A DNA stretch of 64,000 bases from Lysobacterales bacterium (GCA_002632325.1 NSJK01000018.1:1-64000); one strand, 5' to 3'. Positions 16,342-24,876 are shown, counted from the first letter of the stretch. Notes: generated from the letters alone by a model not told the origin. Numbers and translations are program-made.

Positions 16342-18805
16342 AGGCACTCACCAGCGGCGGGATCACCAGCGTGGTACACAGCTCGCAGCGCGCCTTGGGC
16401 AAGTCACGCAGCGGCAGCCTGTCGGCACGTGGCTGCTGGATCGGCAATTGCGCGGCTTCGTAGAGGATCACCTCATGATCGTCCGCATACCAGCGCCGGA
16501 GCCGATCGGCCAGCGCCTGCAAGCCGACTGGATCAGCGTGGAGGCGCTTGCATTCCAGATCGCCTGACAGCGCGACCTGCCACAACAGGACCAGGCTTTC
16601 CGGGTCGAGCGCGCGGTCATGGGCAAGCAATTGCGTGGCTTCCATGGACTGCACGCCGCGCTGGCCGGGATCGATGCCAAGATCGGCATACAGGCACGCC
16701 TCGGCCGAAATTCCCGGCTCCATGCGCGCGGCGTAGCCTTCGGCGCGCGCCTTGCGGATCACTCGATGCGGCACATCGGCGAATACGCCGGGATGGCCAT
16801 AAAACACTGCACAGACGCGCTGTCCGGAACGCACCGCGGCCATGATCGCGTTGTCGATTTCGCGATAGGTCTCACGCCGATCCTTGCCCTCGGCATAGTG
16901 GACGCCCAGATCGATCGCATCGGGCCGCAGGCTGCGGATCATCGCCAGCGCAACTGGATCGACCACGCAGAACACGGTCTGCGCGGCGCGGATTTCCGAC
17001 AGGCAGCGCTCGCTGGCGTGGCGTCCGAATTCGATGCCGCTGCCGACCACGACCAGACCGCCCTTGCCCGAACTTGCCGTTTCCTCGCTGCCGGCATCGC
17101 GGTCACGCCCTTCGTGCTTGGCGCGGTACAGCGCCTGATCGGCGGCATGGATCAATTGTGTGTAGGTCGGCGTCTGCGCGTTCGCCTCGCAGATGCCGGC
17201 GCTGATCGTGAAGCGGAACCTCTGGCCGAACACCTCCAGTGGCGTGATGCGTTCGCGCAAACGTTGCAACAGCGCCTCGGCCTGTGCGACATCACCTTGC
17301 AGCAGGATCGTGAATTCATCGCCGCCGCTGCGCCCGGTGATGTGACGCAGATCGGCCACGTCGCTGAGCCAGCCACCCAAGGCCTGCAAGGCTTCGTCAC
17401 CCGCGGCATGTCCGTAGCGGTCGTTGACTTCCTTGAACAGGTCGATGTCGATGACGATCGCGCAGAACGGCTGCCCGTTTGCGTGGGCCCGCGCAAACGC
17501 CGCCTCGCCCTGCTTGCGCACCTGCTGGTAATTGAGCAGGCCGGTCAGCCCGTCGTGCTGCGATTGCCAGCGATAGCGGTGGCGTTCGCGCGACACCCGG
17601 CGCACCAGGATTCCGAGCAGGATCGCCGCGAGCATCAGCCCGACCAGCCCGAACAGCAGCATCCACTGCCGTCGCCCGTTGGCAGTGACCTGCAGCGCAG
17701 CCGTCTCTTTCTCGGCCTCGAGCAGGGCGATCTGCTGTTGTTTCATCCGCGTGTCGAACTGCACCTGCATGAAGGCAACGCGACGCGTGCGGTCATTGCG
17801 ATCAGCATGCTCGAGCGCAACCAGCGCCTGCCGCGTATGCGCCAAGGCAACCTCGAATTCACCGCGCCGTTCGGCGAGGCGGGCGAGCAGGCGTTCGATT
17901 TCGCCGACGGCGGCGTAGGCACTGCTTTGCTGTCGGAATACCCGCAAGGACTCGGTCAGCATCGTCTGCGCGCGCTCGGGATCGCGATTGAGCTCGATCA
18001 GGTTGGCGGCCATCGCCAAATGCACGTCGGCGACGCCGACGGCATATCCCGCGGCCTGGAAATCGGTGAGCGCCTGTCCGAGCCAGGTCAGCGCCGCATC
18101 GCGCCGCCCCTGCTGGGCCTCCATCTTGCCCACGCCGTATTTGCCGGTAGCGGCGAACACGGCATCGCCGCTCTTCGTGCAGGCCTCGATCTGGCGATGG
18201 CGCCAGTCTTCGGAGGCCACGAACTCGCCGGCCTTTTCCTCGGCGAGCGCGAGGTCGGCATAGGCCCGGCACAGCAGTTCGGGATCATTGCTTTCCTGGG
18301 ACTTGAGCAGGGCCTGTGCCGCCAGTTCACGTGCCTTGTCGAATTCGCCGACGAAGATGTAGACATAACCGGCAGCGCCGAGGAGATTGGCAGCTTCGAC
18401 GGGCGACTGTGGCGGCGTTGCGAGCGCCGCACTGAGCCAGTTGAAGGCTCGCGACCAGTCCTCGACATTGGTGGCCACGCTGATCGCGGTTGCATAGACG
18501 CGGCTGCGCAGCGGTTCGGCCAGATCCTGCTGCAGGAGATCGGTGAAACCCCGCAAGGCCGCATCCTGTTCACCGGCAAGGGCGAGACTGCGCCAGCGGA
18601 TGTAGTCGATGCGCTGGCGCTGCGCCTTGCTCAGCTTGCTCAATTGCGGTTCAAGCGCATTGATGCGCGCCTGCACGGCGCGCCATGGCGCGGTCAGCGA
18701 GAGTCGCTCGATCTGGGTGACTTCCGGCTCAAGCGCATCGTCGGCGCGCGCGGGAGCGATGATTGCAAGCAATCCGAGCAAGACGATGGACAGCAAGCGC
18801 GACAT
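16340..18805 (-). CDS. TPR-GGDEF membrane protein fused to a borosin-type peptide alpha-N-methyltransferase
   Basis: An 821-residue chain in one uninterrupted frame. Seen: a signal peptide (1-21), a periplasmic helical/TPR-like region (about 30-370), a membrane helix (381-402) followed by a basic stretch, a GGDEF domain (about 415-565; LTGLLN, DIDLFKEVND, GGDEF at 494-498) and a C-terminal domain (584-815). That domain is a tetrapyrrole-methylase-fold enzyme of the borosin group. From memory of OphMA it shares VGSGI, the Y-x-E-G-K and R-x-E-T-Y box (Tyr637, Arg643 and Tyr647 aligning with OphMA catalytic Tyr66, Arg72 and Tyr76), VFYGHPGVF (667-675), PGISAEACLYADLG and LLWQV. Borosin enzymes transfer methyl groups from SAM to backbone amides of a peptide. 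The GGDEF motif is intact, but the RxxD inhibitory site five residues upstream is absent (D-L-R-H). Topology puts both catalytic domains in the cytoplasm. The gene follows its putative substrate gene by 24 nt. Whether cyclase and methyltransferase regulate each other is unknown. Confidence 0.9.
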   Translation of the reverse strand: MSRLLSIVLLGLLAIIAPARADDALEPEVTQIERLSLTAPWRAVQARINALEPQLSKLSKAQRQRIDYIRWRSLALAGEQDAALRGFTDLLQQDLAEPLRSRVYATAISVATNVEDWSRAFNWLSAALATPPQSPVEAANLLGAAGYVYIFVGEFDKARELAAQALLKSQESNDPELLCRAYADLALAEEKAGEFVASEDWRHRQIEACTKSGDAVFAATGKYGVGKMEAQQGRRDAALTWLGQALTDFQAAGYAVGVADVHLAMAANLIELNRDPERAQTMLTESLRVFRQQSSAYAAVGEIERLLARLAERRGEFEVALAHTRQALVALEHADRNDRTRRVAFMQVQFDTRMKQQQIALLEAEKETAALQVTANGRRQWMLLFGLVGLMLAAILLGILVRRVSRERHRYRWQSQHDGLTGLLNYQQVRKQGEAAFARAHANGQPFCAIVIDIDLFKEVNDRYGHAAGDEALQALGGWLSDVADLRHITGRSGGDEFTILLQGDVAQAEALLQRLRERITPLEVFGQRFRFTISAGICEANAQTPTYTQLIHAADQALYRAKHEGRDRDAGSEETASSGKGGLVVVGSGIEFGRHASERCLSEIRAAQTVFCVVDPVALAMIRSLRPDAIDLGVHYAEGKDRRETYREIDNAIMAAVRSGQRVCAVFYGHPGVFADVPHRVIRKARAEGYAARMEPGISAEACLYADLGIDPGQRGVQSMEATQLLAHDRALDPESLVLLWQVALSGDLECKRLHADPVGLQALADRLRRWYADDHEVILYEAAQLPIQQPRADRLPLRDLPKARCELCTTLVIPPLVSA

Positions 18806-18829
18806 CGACGCGGCCGACGGGCAAGAACG

Positions 18830-19048
18830 CTACTCGTCGTAGGCCTTGATGATGTGGTTGGTCGCGAACTGGCCATCGGCAAGGCCTGTGAGGCGCTTGA
18901 TCGCTTCATAGTCCTTGCCAAGCATCGCCTTGCGCTCTTCATCGGACAGGCCATGACGACGCATCGCCTGATCGGGATCCTTCTCGTACTCGGCGGCCAG
19001 CGCTGCATCCCGACCCAGTCGCCGCATGAACTCGAGCAGTCTTGGCAC
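18830..19048 (-). CDS. Split-borosin precursor protein (SonA-like)
   Basis: A 72-residue protein starting at a GTG with GGAGGG just upstream. Read from this start it aligns without gaps for its first ~40 residues to the Shewanella split-borosin precursor SonA as I remember it: L-x-x-F-x-x-x-L-G-x-D-A-x-L-x-x-x-Y-x-x-x-P, then MRxHGLxDE and LK/IKxLxG. This N-terminal part is the helical, LigA-like borosin-binding domain. The last residues, FATNHIIKAYDE (61-72), occupy the place of the SonA core, where two residues are backbone-methylated. The best candidates are in the His-Ile-Ile-Lys stretch (65-68); this is inference. The gene is first in the operon with the methyltransferase fusion, as expected for a substrate. 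ATG at 19093 would add 15 residues but has a poorer site and no family support. Confidence 0.85.
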   Translation of the reverse strand: MPRLLEFMRRLGRDAALAAEYEKDPDQAMRRHGLSDEERKAMLGKDYEAIKRLTGLADGQFATNHIIKAYDE

Positions 19049-19052
19049 GATT

Positions 19053-19058
19053 CCCTCC
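19053..19058 (-). promoter_or_regulatory. Strong ribosome binding site fixing the GTG start of the precursor
   Basis: GGAGGG on the minus strand, embedded in GGGGAGGG and followed by AATC and then GTG. It is the best Shine-Dalgarno match of this operon. The downstream methyltransferase gene has none as good, which would favour excess precursor over enzyme. Confidence 0.6.
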
Positions 19059-19267
19059 CCAAGTGGCCTTGGCGCAGGCGCATGTGTCGCCATGTGCTGC
19101 GCATGTTTTCGGCAGGGCCCGATCCTGCAAGGCAATCACGCCTGCCTCCCCAACCGTGCAGAAGTTACCACGAGACCCCACACTTTCGGCACACGTTGGC
19201 GATTCTCGCTCGCATCCGCTCGTGCGGCGCGGCACAATCATGCTTCGTCTCGCTCGAGTTGCCGTAC

Positions 19268-20599
19268 ATGGACACCCTGCATCCCGATCTGAACCTGCTG
19301 TACGCGCAACATCTCGACGCGTTGTGTGCGCGCGCCGATGCGGCGCTGCAGCGCGAAGGCTTTGACCATCTGCTGATCGCCGCCGGGCAGCCGCATTATC
19401 AGTTCCTGGACGATCGCGACTACCCGTTCTGCGTCAACCCGCATTTCAAGCACTGGCTGCCGGTCACGCAGGCGCCGGGTTCGTGGCTGCTGTACACGCC
19501 GGGCCGGAAGCCGTGCCTGGTGTACCTGCAACCGCACGACTACTGGCACGTCGTGCCGGCGGCGCCCGCGGGCTACTGGGTCGAGCATTTCGACATCCAG
19601 ATCATCCGCGAACCCGCGCAGGCACGCGCCCACCTGCCGCGCGACCTGAGCCGCTGCGCGATCCTCGGTGAAGCCAATGCGGCCATCGACGACGCGGCGC
19701 CCAACAATCCATCCGGCGTGCTCGATTACCTGCACTGGCAGCGCTCGTACAAGACCGACTACGAACTGGCATTGATGCGCGTGGCGAGCAGGCTCGGCGC
19801 GCGCGCGCATCGCGCCGCCGAAGCCGCCTTTCATGCCGGCGCCAGCGAGTTCGAGATCCACATGGCCTACCTCGCGGCCGCGCGTCAGACCGACAACCAG
19901 TTGCCCTACGGCAACATCATCGCACTCAACGAACACGGTGCGGTTCTGCATTACACCGATCTTGCGCACGCACCGCCCGCTCAGCGCCACTCGTTCCTGA
20001 TCGATGCGGGCGCAAGTTTCCACGGCTATGCCAGCGACATCACGCGCACGCACGCGGCGGCCGGCGCCGCCGAGTTCAAGGACCTGATCGACGCGGTCGA
20101 TGCCGCGCAAACGGGATTCTGTGCAAAGGTGCGCAGCGGCCAGAGCTATCCCGAATTGCACCTGCACGCCCATCACGTGCTTGCCGGCATCCTCAAGGAT
20201 CACGGCTTCATCCGCATGAGCGCGGAGAGCGCAGTCGAGTCGGGGCTTTCCTCGACCTTCTTCCCGCATGGACTTGGTCACCCGATCGGATTGCAGGTGC
20301 ATGACGTGGCCGGCTTCCAGGCCAGCGACAGCGGCGGCACGATCCCGCGACCACCCGGCCATCCCTATCTGCGCATGACGCGCGTGCTCGAGCCGGGCAT
20401 GGTGGTGACGATCGAGCCGGGCCTGTATTTCATCGACCTGCTGCTCGCCCGGCTCAAGGACAAGCCGCTCGCGAGGGAAGTGCGCTGGGAGCACGTCGAT
20501 GCCTTCCGCCGTTTCGGCGGCATCCGCATCGAGGACGACGTGGTCTGCACCAGGGACACACCGGAGAACCTCACCCGCGACGCCTTCGCGCGGCCCTGA
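19268..20599 (+). CDS. pepQ: Xaa-Pro dipeptidase
   Basis: A 443-residue M24 metallopeptidase, the same length as E. coli PepQ. It cleaves dipeptides with C-terminal proline in the cytoplasm and uses two metal ions. The five ligands can be placed: two Asp in LIDAGASFHGYASDITRT, His in FFPHGLGHPIGLQVHD, Glu in VVTIEPGLYF and Glu in GGIRIEDDVV. The N-terminal domain (about 1-160) has the PepQ pattern PHYQFLDDRDYPFCVNPHFKHW. The ATG at 19268 begins exactly where the family does; the frame stays open far upstream only because it runs antisense to the GGDEF-methyltransferase gene. It diverges from the borosin operon across 219 nt. A role in peptide turnover after borosin processing is possible but unsupported. 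Confidence 0.94.
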   Translation: MDTLHPDLNLLYAQHLDALCARADAALQREGFDHLLIAAGQPHYQFLDDRDYPFCVNPHFKHWLPVTQAPGSWLLYTPGRKPCLVYLQPHDYWHVVPAAPAGYWVEHFDIQIIREPAQARAHLPRDLSRCAILGEANAAIDDAAPNNPSGVLDYLHWQRSYKTDYELALMRVASRLGARAHRAAEAAFHAGASEFEIHMAYLAAARQTDNQLPYGNIIALNEHGAVLHYTDLAHAPPAQRHSFLIDAGASFHGYASDITRTHAAAGAAEFKDLIDAVDAAQTGFCAKVRSGQSYPELHLHAHHVLAGILKDHGFIRMSAESAVESGLSSTFFPHGLGHPIGLQVHDVAGFQASDSGGTIPRPPGHPYLRMTRVLEPGMVVTIEPGLYFIDLLLARLKDKPLAREVRWEHVDAFRRFGGIRIEDDVVCTRDTPENLTRDAFARP

Positions 20600-20652
20600 G
20601 CCAGCGCTGCCCTGGAGTCGTGCCGCCTCGCCAGCGCAGGAATCCGCGCGCA

Positions 20653-23280
20653 ATGAACCAGTCTGAATCCACCCGGTCCGCCACGCGATTGCAACGTTGG
20701 CAGCCCCTGCTGCGTTGGGCGCTGCCACTGGGCTTGCTCGTGCTCGTCGCCATGCTGGTCTGGCACGGCGTTGACAGCTTCGACTTGCCGCAATTGCAAC
20801 GCACCCTGCTCGCGGTACCGACCCTGCCCGCGATCGGGGTCGCCCTGCTGGCGCTCGCCTCGGTGGCCTTCACCGGATTGATCGATCTGCTGATCGCGCG
20901 CTGGCTGGCCTTGCCGATCGGCATGCGCGAGATGTTGCGGCTGTCTTTCGTGGCCAATGCGCTCGCCAACGCGCTCAATCTCTACGGCACCCTCGGCTCG
21001 GGTGTGCGCCTGCTCGGTCTGGGCGCGCGCGGCATCGAGCTTGGCCGCAGCGCCGCCCTGATCGGCCTGCAGGTGCTGTCGCTGCCACTGGGCCTGTCGG
21101 TGCTGGTGATCCTCACGCTCGCAACCGGCTCACGTCCGATCACGCCGGGCACAACCACGCATTGGTTGGCGATGGCGCTGCTGATCGCTGCCGCATGCTA
21201 TCTGCCCGCATTCCACTTCATCACCGCGCAGCGCCGCTTCATGCGCTGGCTGCCTGCAGGCTGCGGTCTGCCGCCGCTGCGTCTCAAGCTCGCGCTGACC
21301 GTGCTGTCCTTCATCGACTGGCTGCTCAGTGCCGCGGTGCTGTATGGCTGCCTCTACCTGTCCGGCGTGCACGTCAAGGTCGGGCCGCTGCTGGGCAGTT
21401 TCGCGGCAGCGCAGACCCTGGGCCTGCTCAGTCTCATTCCGGGCGGCTTCGGCGTGTTCGACGGACTCATGCTGCTGGCCTTGACCAGCGCAGGTCACGA
21501 CAGCGCCGCCGTGCTCTCGGGCCTGTTCCTGTTTCGTATCGCCTATTACCTGTTGCCGCTGCTCAGCGGCCTGTATGTCGGCTCGGGTCTCCTGGTCGGT
21601 CGCCTGCCTGCGATCTCGCGCGTGAGTGAGCGCTTGCGCACGCATCCGCTGTTCGCACTGCTCGGCCTGCCCGGCACCCTGCTCGCAGGTCTGGGCATGC
21701 GCGCTCTTGCGATCCTCACCTTCAGCGCCGGACTCGTGCTGCTCGCCTCGGCGGCGATTCCGGCGGTGCACGAACACATCGAAGTCGTGCGCCAGTTCCT
21801 GCCACTGGCCGCGGTGGAAGGCTCATACTGGTTTTCGATCCTCACCGGCGTGCTGCTGCTCGGTCTGGGTCGTGGCATCGACGGTCGGCTGCGGCTGGCC
21901 TATGACCTGACCCAGCCCCTGCTCGTGCTCGGCGCGATCCTCGCGGTAACCAAGGGACTGCATTTCGGCGAGGCGCTGTTCCTGCTTGCGATCGCCGTGT
22001 TGCTGCGCGTGCGCAAGCGCGAATTCACCCAGCGTGCGATGAGCCTGACTTCGGTGACCACGCTGGCCTGGTTGAGCGGACTGGTGGTGGTGGTGATCGC
22101 GTTCTTCGCCATCGGCATCGGCGCCGTACTCGGCGATGACAGTTTCGACCTGTGGTATTTCGGGCATGGCGAACATTCCTCGCGCATCGCGCGCGGCTTG
22201 TTCGCCGCGGCGATCGGCGTGTTTGCCTACCTGATCTGGCAGGCGTTCGCAGTACGCAGGCCGGCCCTGAAACTGCCTGACCAGGCCGAGCTCGAACAGG
22301 CGCGTGCGGTGTACAAGCAGCATGGCGGCGGCGAATTCGCGCACCTGAGCTTCAGCGCCGACAAGCACCTGTTCTGGTCGGGTGACCACGGCGCGGTGGT
22401 CGCCTATGGCACCGTGCGCGATCGGCTCGTCGCGCTGGGCTCGCCGAGCGGTTCACCCGCAGCGATCAGGCGGGCGATCCTCGATTTCCGCCAATTCGCC
22501 GATGCGCAGGATCGCGCGCCGCTGTTCTACGAAGTCCTCGAACCCGAGCTGTCGCTCTACCACGACCTCGGCTTCGACCTGTTCAAGCTCGGCGAACTGG
22601 CGACGATCCGTCTCGCCGAATTCAGCCTCGCCGGCAAACGCTGGGAAGACCTGCGTCAGGCGGTCAACCGATCAATCAAGGAACAGCTCGAATTCGAACT
22701 CGTCGAGCCCCCGTTCGATACCGTGCTGATGAGCCAGATCGAGCGCGTCTCCGATGCCTGGCTGGCCGACAAGGGCGCGCACGAGAAAGGCTTTTCGCTG
22801 GGCCGCTTCGACATCGATTACCTGAGCTGGAGTCCGCTCGCGCTGGTGCGCCGCGCCGGCGAGATCATCGCATTCGCCAATGTGCTGCCACCCTACGGCC
22901 CCAACGGCACCGCCAGCATCGACCTCATGCGCCATCTCGACGATGCACCGCGCGGCACCATGGATTTCCTGTTCGCGCGCGTGATGCAGTGGGCCAAGGA
23001 TGCTGGCCACGCGCAGTTCAGTCTCGGCATGGCGCCGCTGTCATCGGTCGGTGACAATCCTTACGCGCGCATCAATGAACGCCTCGCCGCACTGGCCTTC
23101 CAGTACGGCGGTCGCTTCTACAACTATCAGGGCCTGCGCCACTACAAGCAGAAGTTCCAGCCGCAGTGGACGGGCGCCTACCTCGCCTATCCGCGCGGTC
23201 TGTGGGTGCCCGGCCTGCTCATCGACATCACCGCGCTGGTTGCCGGCGGCTATCGACGCCTGCTGCTCGGCGGACGCTGA
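20653..23280 (+). CDS. mprF: MprF-like bifunctional phosphatidylglycerol aminoacyltransferase/flippase
   Basis: An 875-residue protein. The first ~320 residues form a polytopic flippase-type region (WLALPIGMREMLRLSFVANALANALNLYGTLGSGVRLLGL), followed by further membrane helices to about residue 540. The C-terminal ~330 residues are the cytosolic DUF2156 GNAT-like catalytic domain (FSADKHLFWSGDHGAVVAYG, LGSPSG, YYEVLEPELSLYHDLGF-type segment, GEIIAFANVLP, IDLMRH, MDFLFARVMQWAKDAGH). MprF transfers lysine or alanine from aminoacyl-tRNA to phosphatidylglycerol and flips the cationic lipid outward, lowering sensitivity to cationic peptides. Which amino acid is used here cannot be told. An AcvB/VirJ-type lipid hydrolase is encoded 1.6 kb downstream on the other strand. 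An upstream GTG (20620) is an alternative start. Confidence 0.9.
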   Translation: MNQSESTRSATRLQRWQPLLRWALPLGLLVLVAMLVWHGVDSFDLPQLQRTLLAVPTLPAIGVALLALASVAFTGLIDLLIARWLALPIGMREMLRLSFVANALANALNLYGTLGSGVRLLGLGARGIELGRSAALIGLQVLSLPLGLSVLVILTLATGSRPITPGTTTHWLAMALLIAAACYLPAFHFITAQRRFMRWLPAGCGLPPLRLKLALTVLSFIDWLLSAAVLYGCLYLSGVHVKVGPLLGSFAAAQTLGLLSLIPGGFGVFDGLMLLALTSAGHDSAAVLSGLFLFRIAYYLLPLLSGLYVGSGLLVGRLPAISRVSERLRTHPLFALLGLPGTLLAGLGMRALAILTFSAGLVLLASAAIPAVHEHIEVVRQFLPLAAVEGSYWFSILTGVLLLGLGRGIDGRLRLAYDLTQPLLVLGAILAVTKGLHFGEALFLLAIAVLLRVRKREFTQRAMSLTSVTTLAWLSGLVVVVIAFFAIGIGAVLGDDSFDLWYFGHGEHSSRIARGLFAAAIGVFAYLIWQAFAVRRPALKLPDQAELEQARAVYKQHGGGEFAHLSFSADKHLFWSGDHGAVVAYGTVRDRLVALGSPSGSPAAIRRAILDFRQFADAQDRAPLFYEVLEPELSLYHDLGFDLFKLGELATIRLAEFSLAGKRWEDLRQAVNRSIKEQLEFELVEPPFDTVLMSQIERVSDAWLADKGAHEKGFSLGRFDIDYLSWSPLALVRRAGEIIAFANVLPPYGPNGTASIDLMRHLDDAPRGTMDFLFARVMQWAKDAGHAQFSLGMAPLSSVGDNPYARINERLAALAFQYGGRFYNYQGLRHYKQKFQPQWTGAYLAYPRGLWVPGLLIDITALVAGGYRRLLLGGR

Positions 23281-23303
23281 GCGCCCGCAGCGCAGGTCGG
23301 CAA

Positions 23304-24299
23304 TCAGTGCTTGTCGATGAAGGCGCCGGTGATCAGATCGGCCAGCGTGTAGGGTGCATTGCGGTCGAGCATGCGCGAATAGTCGGCATATTCCTGACCA
23401 CGCCCGAACTGCACATGCGCAGCCAGCATGCGCACGCTGCGCAAGCACAGTTCCTGCCGCTGCGGCTCGAGTCCGGAAATCGACAGCATCGCCACACCCT
23501 TGCGGCCCAGTTGCAGGGAATGGCAGTCGAGCATGGACTCGACGCGACCCCACTTCGACACTTGCTCGACCCAGGTCGCGCGTGCGGTCCGGGGATCGTA
23601 GGACGGCACTTCGGCGTAGCCCGAGATGCGGTCGGCATCGGCACTCATTGTCTCGGCCTGACGATTGAGTTCCGTCTGGGTGGCGGCGAGCAAGGTTTCG
23701 GTGGCGACGCCGGAAAGGCCGCCACCGGGGACATAGCCATCGCCGAAATAGTCGACTTCGACATGCCATGCACGCCGATTGGTGAGGTCGATGCGCTCAT
23801 GCACGAACCAGCCGACCGTGCTGGCCGCCGGCTCGTCCACCGTGCCGCCAAAGGCCTGCATCAGCGCTTCACGGTCGATGAAATGGAAATGTGCGGGTGG
23901 GTTGATCGCGATCGGCGTGTCCGCGATCACCACCGTGTCATTGCGCCGCGGCAAACTGGCCAGTGCACGGGCGCGCCGCACATTGCGACTGACCAGATCC
24001 TCGTCGGCCGGCGCGGTGATGGCCTGATCGAAGGCATTTTCATCCTGCTCGCCGAGATGGATCTTCGGCATGTACATCAGCGCGAAAACGATGAAAAGGA
24101 GACTCGTTCCCAGCGAAATCAGCAACGGCCGGCGCGGGCCATCGTCTTCGTTCCAATACTTGATCAATACATAGATCTCGACCGGCCAGAGCAGCAGCAT
24201 CAGGATCGCGAGCAGCGGACTCGCGCGCCAGGTGCGCACCAGCGCGACGATGTAGTACCCGACGCAAACAAGCCACAGCAGCAGGATGATCAGGAACAT
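23304..24299 (-). CDS. DUF2167-like membrane protein
   Basis: A 331-residue protein with three N-terminal hydrophobic helices (about 2-20, 29-47 and 60-77) and a long soluble C-terminal region. The soluble part contains WFVHERIDLTNRRAWHVEVDYFGDGYV, ending in the D-Y-F-x-D-G-Y-V pattern of DUF2167, and a following ISGYAEVPSYDPRTARATW that fits the same family. No function is established. It lies 6 nt downstream of the small Sm-like secreted protein gene, so the two are probably cotranscribed with the AcvB-like and pepP genes upstream on the same strand. Confidence 0.7.
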   Translation of the reverse strand: MFLIILLLWLVCVGYYIVALVRTWRASPLLAILMLLLWPVEIYVLIKYWNEDDGPRRPLLISLGTSLLFIVFALMYMPKIHLGEQDENAFDQAITAPADEDLVSRNVRRARALASLPRRNDTVVIADTPIAINPPAHFHFIDREALMQAFGGTVDEPAASTVGWFVHERIDLTNRRAWHVEVDYFGDGYVPGGGLSGVATETLLAATQTELNRQAETMSADADRISGYAEVPSYDPRTARATWVEQVSKWGRVESMLDCHSLQLGRKGVAMLSISGLEPQRQELCLRSVRMLAAHVQFGRGQEYADYSRMLDRNAPYTLADLITGAFIDKH

Positions 24300-24305
24300 G
24301 CGCGC

Positions 24306-24767
24306 TCAGCCTCCCAGTGGCGTGATGTGTTGCACCTGCTCGCGGCGCAGCACATAAGTTGCCCTGCCCCCCGAGCGGCGCACGCTCAGGGTGACTTCCT
24401 TGGTATTGGCGGCGAGGATCTTGCCGCGATGTTCGCGCTCATTGGTGGTCTTGATGATCACCTGCCGCCCGACATGGGTGGCCAGATCATCGAAGGTGAG
24501 GCCGTCACCGTCTGGATGGGTGACGAGCCAATCGTCGTTTTCCTGCGCCTGTGGCGGCGCCACTGCGGCGATCACCGGGGTGAATTCGTCAGGCGTTGCC
24601 GGTGTCGCCGGCGTCGCCGTGTCCGCGGCCGCTGGCACCGGTGCGGAATCGGCGAGCATGAGCTCCTCGATGCGCGCTTCGTCCTCCTCGGGCGTCGGTG
24701 GTGCGGCGATGGCGGCGCCCGCCAACAGCGCGGCGCACGCCAGGCCGAGCATCCGGATGCGATTCAT
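24306..24767 (-). CDS. Small secreted protein with SH3/Sm-like C-terminal domain
   Basis: A 153-residue protein. The ATG at 24767 follows a GGGGG ribosome site. A signal peptide (about 1-21, ending IAAAP) precedes an acidic, Ala/Thr/Pro-rich linker (about 22-85), and a C-terminal domain of about 55 residues (GRQVIIKTTNEREHRGKILA, TYVLRREQVQHITPL) looks like a five-stranded Sm/SH3-type barrel. I do not recognise a named family. It is followed after 6 nt by the DUF2167-like gene. The linker suggests that the barrel is displayed away from the membrane. Confidence 0.65.
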   Translation of the reverse strand: MNRIRMLGLACAALLAGAAIAAPPTPEEDEARIEELMLADSAPVPAAADTATPATPATPDEFTPVIAAVAPPQAQENDDWLVTHPDGDGLTFDDLATHVGRQVIIKTTNEREHRGKILAANTKEVTLSVRRSGGRATYVLRREQVQHITPLGG

Positions 24768-24876
24768 GTTTCCCCCTTTCGTGCCGGCTGCCGCATGGCA
24801 ATGCGTCAATCTGGCACACAACCTGTCCGTGACATCGTAGACCAAGGCGCCGCGTCCGTGTGCGCAAGGGTTCACG

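Noticed and set aside
16340..17090. Reading the C-terminal domain as an ordinary tetrapyrrole (cobalamin/sirohaem) methylase
   Set aside because: The Y-x-E-G-K/R-x-E-T-Y box and FYGHPGVF with PGISAEACLYADLG match the borosin enzymes far better than CbiF/CysG, and a SonA-like precursor is adjacent.
19049..19093. ATG at 19093 as the start of the borosin precursor
   Set aside because: It would add 15 residues not present in SonA and lacks the GGAGGG ribosome site that precedes the GTG at 19048.
16619..19267. A very long plus-strand open frame antisense to the GGDEF-methyltransferase and precursor genes
   Set aside because: It is continuous with pepQ only because high-GC codon bias keeps the antisense frame open. 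Its translation is Arg/His/Gln-rich low-complexity sequence with no family; pepQ begins at 19268.
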